From: Lachnospiraceae bacterium
GTDB lineage: Bacteria > Bacillota > Clostridia > Lachnospirales > Lachnospiraceae
DNA length: 50,511 bases
NCBI GenBank assembly: GCA_015058015.1
Contig: SVDM01000019.1
Location: forward strand, 1 to 50,511
Direction: 5' to 3'
Below the pieces are notes generated by a model that searched no databases, was not told the origin of the DNA, and saw nothing but the letters and a program-made list of their open reading frames with translations. This document shows, in pieces, positions 46,313 through 50,511 of this stretch; positions within the stretch are counted from its first letter, which is position 1; every line of letters begins with the position of its first letter. The translations under genes and the position numbers were made by a program.

Positions 46313-46783
46313 GTGCCACGTAAAGGACATACCCAAAAGAGAGACGTATTGGCTGATCCTATGTACAACAACAAGGTAGTTACCAAGCTTATCAACAACA
46401 TTATGCTTGATGGTAAGAAGGGTGTAGCTCAGAAGATTGTTTACGGCGCTTTCGACAGAGTTGCCGAGAAGACAGGGAAAGAAGCTATCGAGGTATTCGA
46501 GGAGGCTATGAACAATATCATGCCCGTACTCGAAGTTAAGGCAAGACGTATCGGTGGTGCCACATATCAGGTACCTATCGAAGTTAGACCTGACAGACGT
46601 CAGGCTTTAGCTCTTCGTTGGATGACAACATATTCTCGTGCTAGAGGCGAGAAGACAATGGAAGAGAGACTTGCTAACGAGATTATGGATGCAGCTAACA
46701 ATACAGGCGCATCTGTAAAGAAGAAAGAAGATATGCATAAGATGGCAGAGGCTAACAGAGCATTTGCACATTACAGATTCTAA
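46313..46783 (+). CDS. rpsG: 30S ribosomal protein S7
   Basis: The 156-residue uS7 protein begins [18 protein letters not shown] and includes VEVRPDRRQ-like ([16 protein letters not shown]) and [13 protein letters not shown] segments. The start is GTG at 46313 behind AAGGAGGG. It nucleates assembly of the 30S head. fusA follows 15 bp later. Confidence 0.97.
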   Translation: MPRKGHTQKRDVLADPMYNNKVVTKLINNIMLDGKKGVAQKIVYGAFDRVAEKTGKEAIEVFEEAMNNIMPVLEVKARRIGGATYQVPIEVRPDRRQALALRWMTTYSRARGEKTMEERLANEIMDAANNTGASVKKKEDMHKMAEANRAFAHYRF

Positions 46784-46798
46784 TAAGGAGGAATACCC

Positions 46799-48916
46799 TT
46801 GGCCGGAAGAGAATATCCGTTAGAGAGAACACGTAATATCGGTATTATGGCTCATATCGATGCAGGTAAGACTACAACTACTGAGCGTATCCTTTATTAC
46901 ACAGGTGTTAATCATAAAATTGGTGAGACTCATGAAGGTTCAGCAACCATGGACTGGATGGAGCAGGAGCAGGAGAGAGGTATAACCATTACTTCTGCAG
47001 CTACAACCTGTCACTGGACATTGCAGGATCACAATAAGCCGAAGGCAGGTGCGTTAGAGCATCGTATCAACATTATCGACACTCCGGGTCACGTTGACTT
47101 CACAGTAGAGGTTGAGCGTTCCCTTCGTGTACTTGACGGTGCTGTTGGTGTATTCTGTGCAAAAGGTGGAGTTGAGCCACAGTCAGAGAATGTATGGCGT
47201 CAGGCCGATACATACAATGTTCCCCGTATGGCATTCATCAACAAGATGGATATCCTGGGAGCAGATTTCTATGCAGCAGTTGATCAGATTCGTACACGTT
47301 TAGGTAAGAATGCAATCGTAATTCAGTTACCTATCGGTAAAGAAGATGAGTTCAAAGGTCTCATAGATTTATTTGAGATGGAAGCTTACATCTACAATGA
47401 CGAGAAGGGTGAGGACATTTCGGTTGTACCTATCCCCGACGACATGAAGGATGAGGCTGAGCTTTATCATGATGAGCTTATTGAGAAGATCAGTGAGCTT
47501 GATGATGAATTAATGGACATGTACTTAGAAGGAGAGACTCCTACTATAGATCAGCTTAAAGCTGTTCTTCGTAAAGCTACATGTGAATGTGAAGCAGTTC
47601 CCGTATGCTGCGGAACCGCTTATAGAAACAAAGGTGTACAGAAGCTTCTTGATGCAGTTATCGAGTTTATGCCTTCACCGGTTGATATCCCTGCTATTAA
47701 GGGTGTTGACCTTGACGGTAATGAGATTGAGAGACATTCATCAGATGATGAGCCTTTCTCAGCTCTTGCATTCAAGATTATGGCTGACCCATTTGTTGGT
47801 AAGCTTGCATTCTTCCGTGTATATTCAGGAACAATGAACTCAGGTTCTTATGTTCTTAATGCTACAAAAGGAAAGAAGGAGCGTGTTGGTCGTATCCTTC
47901 AGATGCATGCTAACAAGAGAGCTGAACTTGACAAGGTTTACTCAGGAGATATCGCAGCTGCAGTTGGTTTCAAAGTAACCAGTACAGGTGATACAATCTG
48001 TGATGAGCAGCATCCCGTTATCCTTGAGTCTATGGAATTCCCCGAGCCGGTTATTGAGCTTGCTATCGAGCCCAAGACTAAGGCAGGACAGGGCAAGCTT
48101 GGTGAGGCACTTGCTAAACTTGCTGAGGAAGACCCCACATTCAGAGCTCATACAGATGCTGAGACAGGACAGACAATTATCGCCGGAATGGGCGAGCTTC
48201 ACCTTGAGATTATCGTAGACAGACTTCTTCGTGAGTTCAAGGTAGAGGCTAATGTAGGTGCTCCTCAGGTTGCTTATAAAGAGACATTCACCAAGGCTGT
48301 TGATGTTGATAGCAAGTATGCTAAGCAGTCAGGTGGACGTGGACAGTACGGACACTGTAAAGTACGTTTCGAGCCTATGGATCCCAATGCAGAAGAGACT
48401 TTCGTATTCGAATCAGAGGTTGTCGGTGGTGCTATTCCTAAGGAATACATCCCTGCAGTTGGCGAAGGTATCGAAGAGGCTGCTAAGTCAGGTATCCTTG
48501 CAGGATTCCCCGTACTTGGTGTTAAAGCTACTGTATATGATGGTTCTTACCATGAAGTCGATTCATCCGAGATGGCATTCCACATTGCAGGTTCTCTTGC
48601 ATTCAAGGATGCTATGAACAAGGGTGATGCAGTACTCTTAGAGCCCATCATGAGAGTCGAGGTTACTATGCCCGAAGAATACATGGGTGATGTAATCGGA
48701 GATATCAACGGACGTAGAGGACGTATCGAAGGAATGGACGACCTTGGCGGTGGTAAGATTGTAAGAGGATTCGTACCCCTTGCAGAGATGTTCGGATACT
48801 CTACAGACCTTCGTTCAAGAACTCAGGGACGTGGTAACTACTCCATGTTCTTCGAGAGATATGAGCAGGTACCCAAGTCCGTTCAGGAGAAAGTCATTTC
48901 AAGCCGTTCAAAGTAA
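46799..48916 (+). CDS. fusA: elongation factor G
   Basis: EF-G moves tRNA and mRNA through the ribosome. The 705-residue protein has the P-loop AHIDAGKTT (18-26), switch [21 protein letters not shown], and the domain IV and V sequences ([28 protein letters not shown]-like). The start is TTG at 46799 with AAGGAGG eight bases before it. There is no other in-frame start nearby, so use of TTG for such a highly expressed gene is notable. Confidence 0.98.
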   Translation: MAGREYPLERTRNIGIMAHIDAGKTTTTERILYYTGVNHKIGETHEGSATMDWMEQEQERGITITSAATTCHWTLQDHNKPKAGALEHRINIIDTPGHVDFTVEVERSLRVLDGAVGVFCAKGGVEPQSENVWRQADTYNVPRMAFINKMDILGADFYAAVDQIRTRLGKNAIVIQLPIGKEDEFKGLIDLFEMEAYIYNDEKGEDISVVPIPDDMKDEAELYHDELIEKISELDDELMDMYLEGETPTIDQLKAVLRKATCECEAVPVCCGTAYRNKGVQKLLDAVIEFMPSPVDIPAIKGVDLDGNEIERHSSDDEPFSALAFKIMADPFVGKLAFFRVYSGTMNSGSYVLNATKGKKERVGRILQMHANKRAELDKVYSGDIAAAVGFKVTSTGDTICDEQHPVILESMEFPEPVIELAIEPKTKAGQGKLGEALAKLAEEDPTFRAHTDAETGQTIIAGMGELHLEIIVDRLLREFKVEANVGAPQVAYKETFTKAVDVDSKYAKQSGGRGQYGHCKVRFEPMDPNAEETFVFESEVVGGAIPKEYIPAVGEGIEEAAKSGILAGFPVLGVKATVYDGSYHEVDSSEMAFHIAGSLAFKDAMNKGDAVLLEPIMRVEVTMPEEYMGDVIGDINGRRGRIEGMDDLGGGKIVRGFVPLAEMFGYSTDLRSRTQGRGNYSMFFERYEQVPKSVQEKVISSRSK

Positions 48917-48923
48917 AAATTGC

Positions 48924-48952
48924 TTGAAAATACACATGATTTGAAATATAAT
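48924..48952 (+). promoter_or_regulatory. promoter of tuf
   Basis: TTGAAA (48924-48929), 17 bp, TATAAT (48947-48952). It starts 8 bp after the fusA stop and gives tuf an independent start with a leader of about 85 nt. Confidence 0.75.
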
Positions 48953-49043
48953 CAAAGATAGCTTATTATTAATGCGTATTTATACATTATATGAACGAAA
49001 TAACCTAAAAGAGGTAGATTTATTTTAAGGAGGATTAAGTATA

Positions 49044-50237
49044 ATGGCAAAAGCTAAGTTTGAAAGAACAAAACCACATTGTAATATCGGAACTATCGGT
49101 CACGTTGACCATGGTAAAACTACTTTAACAGCTGCTATCACAAAGACTCTTCATGAGAGACTTGGTACAGGTGAGGCTGTTGCTTTCGAGAACATCGATA
49201 AGGCTCCGGAAGAAAGAGAAAGAGGTATTACAATTTCTACAGCTCACGTTGAGTATGAGACAGAGAAGAGACATTATGCACACGTTGACTGCCCAGGCCA
49301 TGCTGACTATGTAAAGAACATGATTACAGGTGCTGCTCAGATGGATGGTGCTATCCTCGTTGTTGCTGCTACTGACGGAGTTATGGCTCAGACACAGGAG
49401 CATATCCTTCTTTCACGTCAGGTAGGTGTTCCTTACATCGTAGTATTCATGAACAAGTGTGATATGGTAGACGATGACGAACTCCTTGAGTTAGTTGAGA
49501 TGGAGATCAGAGAGAAACTTTCTGAGTATGACTTCCCGGGAGATGACATTCCTGTAATCCAGGGTTCAGCTCTTATGGCACTTGAGGATCCCAACGGACC
49601 GTGGGGAGACAAGATCCTTGAGCTCATGAACGCAGTTGATGAGTACATTCCGGATCCTGTACGTGCTACAGATCAGCCATTCCTTATGCCTGTAGAGGAC
49701 GTATTCACAATCACAGGTCGTGGTACTGTTGCAACAGGTAGAGTAGAGCGTGGTGTTCTTCATGTAAATGAGGAAGTTGAAATCGTTGGTATCAAAGAAG
49801 AGACAATGAAGACTACTGTAACAGGTATCGAGATGTTCCGTAAGCTTCTTGATGAAGGACAGGCAGGAGATAACATTGGTGCACTTCTTCGTGGTATCAA
49901 GAGAGAAGAGATTGAAAGAGGACAGGTTCTTTGTAAACCGGGTTCAATCACATGCCATACAAAATTCACTGCACAGGTTTACGTATTAACAAAAGATGAA
50001 GGTGGACGTCATACTCCTTTCTTCAACAACTACAGACCTCAGTTCTACTTCAGAACAACTGACGTAACTGGTGTATGTAACCTTCCTGCTGGTACAGAGA
50101 TGTGCATGCCTGGTGATAACGTAGAGATGACAATCGAGCTCATCCATCCTATCGCTATGGAGCAGGGTCTTACATTCGCTATCCGTGAGGGTGGACGTAC
50201 AGTAGGATCAGGAAGAGTTGCTTCCATCATTGAGTAG
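49044..50237 (+). CDS. tuf: elongation factor Tu
   Basis: EF-Tu delivers aminoacyl-tRNA to the ribosome. The 397-residue protein has GHVDHGKTT (19-27), [32 protein letters not shown] and the domain II/III sequences ending [22 protein letters not shown] lies before the ATG. It closes the str operon. Confidence 0.98.
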   Translation: MAKAKFERTKPHCNIGTIGHVDHGKTTLTAAITKTLHERLGTGEAVAFENIDKAPEERERGITISTAHVEYETEKRHYAHVDCPGHADYVKNMITGAAQMDGAILVVAATDGVMAQTQEHILLSRQVGVPYIVVFMNKCDMVDDDELLELVEMEIREKLSEYDFPGDDIPVIQGSALMALEDPNGPWGDKILELMNAVDEYIPDPVRATDQPFLMPVEDVFTITGRGTVATGRVERGVLHVNEEVEIVGIKEETMKTTVTGIEMFRKLLDEGQAGDNIGALLRGIKREEIERGQVLCKPGSITCHTKFTAQVYVLTKDEGGRHTPFFNNYRPQFYFRTTDVTGVCNLPAGTEMCMPGDNVEMTIELIHPIAMEQGLTFAIREGGRTVGSGRVASIIE

Positions 50238-50278
50238 TCGCGAAGACTTTGAGTCAAGCGTACGATAAAGTATAAAAT

Positions 50279-50317
50279 ATAGCCATGGAACAGTTTACTG
50301 GGCCATGGCTATTTTTA
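50279..50317 (+). terminator. terminator of tuf
   Basis: ATAGCCATGG (50279-50288) pairs with CCATGGCTAT (50303-50312), followed by five T. It is a strong intrinsic terminator. Confidence 0.92.
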
Positions 50318-50326
50318 TACGTAAAA

Positions 50327-50386
50327 GCGGACATTTGACGAATGTCCGCGCAGGAGAAAACATGAAATGTTTTCGACATCGTGCGC
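50327..50386. repeat. two further hairpins after the tuf terminator
   Basis: GCGGACATT-TGACG-AATGTCCGC is a perfect 9-bp hairpin (50327-50349). It is followed by GAAAACAT-GAA-ATGTTTTC (50356-50374), which sits inside a wider GCGCA/TGCGC pairing. They are not followed by T runs. They may be part of a structured RNA or of an upstream region of the next gene. Confidence 0.55.
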
Positions 50387-50420
50387 GATTTCCCTGTATT
50401 TATTTGTTCATTTATAGGGC

Positions 50421-50462
50421 GACAGCCCCCATTCGTAAGCGCCTAATTTAGGGGTGGCTGTT
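50421..50462. repeat. third hairpin near the window end
   Basis: ACAGCC-CCC (50422-50430) pairs with GGGG-T-GGCTGT (50451-50461). GCGACAGCCCC within it also occurs near 21,765. No gene is seen from here to the window end. Confidence 0.5.
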
Positions 50463-50511
50463 CTACCCCATATATTTCATCCATAATTATAGTGATGCTA
50501 GATGATAGTAT

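Overview
The window looks like a low-to-mid GC, Gram-positive, flagellated bacterium, most likely a member of the Lachnospiraceae (Butyrivibrio/Roseburia/Lachnospira-like). This is inferred from the Firmicute-type rpmG-secE-nusG-rplKA-rplJL-rpoBC-rpsL-rpsG-fusA-tuf order, strong GGAGG ribosome binding sites with TTG and GTG starts, a Maf-type flagellin glycosyltransferase, and Rpn-like proteins of a kind common in that family. No taxonomic search was possible.

Region 1 (1-19,000, all + strand) is a flagellin or surface glycan island. After two terminators it begins with a small unknown gene and a Maf (DUF115) glycosyltransferase. A family 2 glycosyltransferase, glucose-1-phosphate cytidylyltransferase (rfbF), a NeuB-type synthase without its SAF domain, and a HAD phosphatase fused to a GmhA-type isomerase follow. 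Next come an SDR, a thiamine-diphosphate enzyme of the acetolactate synthase type, a xylose-isomerase-like TIM barrel protein and two more SDRs. Three sugar-modifying methyltransferases (TylF, FkbM, FkbM), each with an N-terminal Rossmann-like domain, precede a DUF6270 protein, CDP-glucose 4,6-dehydratase (rfbG) and the 3-dehydrase rfbH. Together rfbF, rfbG, rfbH and the reductase at 19,557 outline a CDP-3,6-dideoxyhexose route. The thiamine enzyme could add a two-carbon branch, as YerE does in yersiniose synthesis (inference).

Region 2 (19,000-22,750) interrupts the sugar genes with three related modules. Each has a TTTACA-N17-TATATT-like promoter and a conserved leader of about 130 nt. The leader contains a hairpin with compensatory changes followed by T-rich sequence. 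Downstream lies a gene related to Rpn (PD-(D/E)XK) nucleases: a full-length one in module 2, and only C-terminal portions in modules 1 and 3. The full-length gene contains an internal perfect Shine-Dalgarno and ATG. The stand-alone gene of module 1 begins at the matching position, which resembles the intragenic antitoxins reported for E. coli Rpn toxins. This is the most unusual part of the window.

Region 3 (22,750-30,912) holds an Ldh-family dehydrogenase behind a promoter flanked by a 13-bp inverted repeat. A complete GDP-route legionaminic acid operon follows (legC, ptmE, legH, legI, legG, legF, legB) and ends at a bidirectional terminator. Maf would be the natural enzyme to move CMP-legionaminic acid onto flagellin.

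Region 4 (30,915-33,762, - strand) has a MEMO1-AMMECR1 fusion protein and a FliD-like protein. Region 5 (33,979-50,511) is the conserved translation and transcription block: rpmG, secE, nusG, rplK, rplA, rplJ, rplL, rpoB, rpoC, rpsL, rpsG, fusA and tuf. It contains several near-consensus promoters, an L10 leader, attenuator-like hairpins before rplJ and rpsL, and a chain of hairpins after tuf. No tRNA, rRNA, CRISPR array or recognisable transposase gene was seen.
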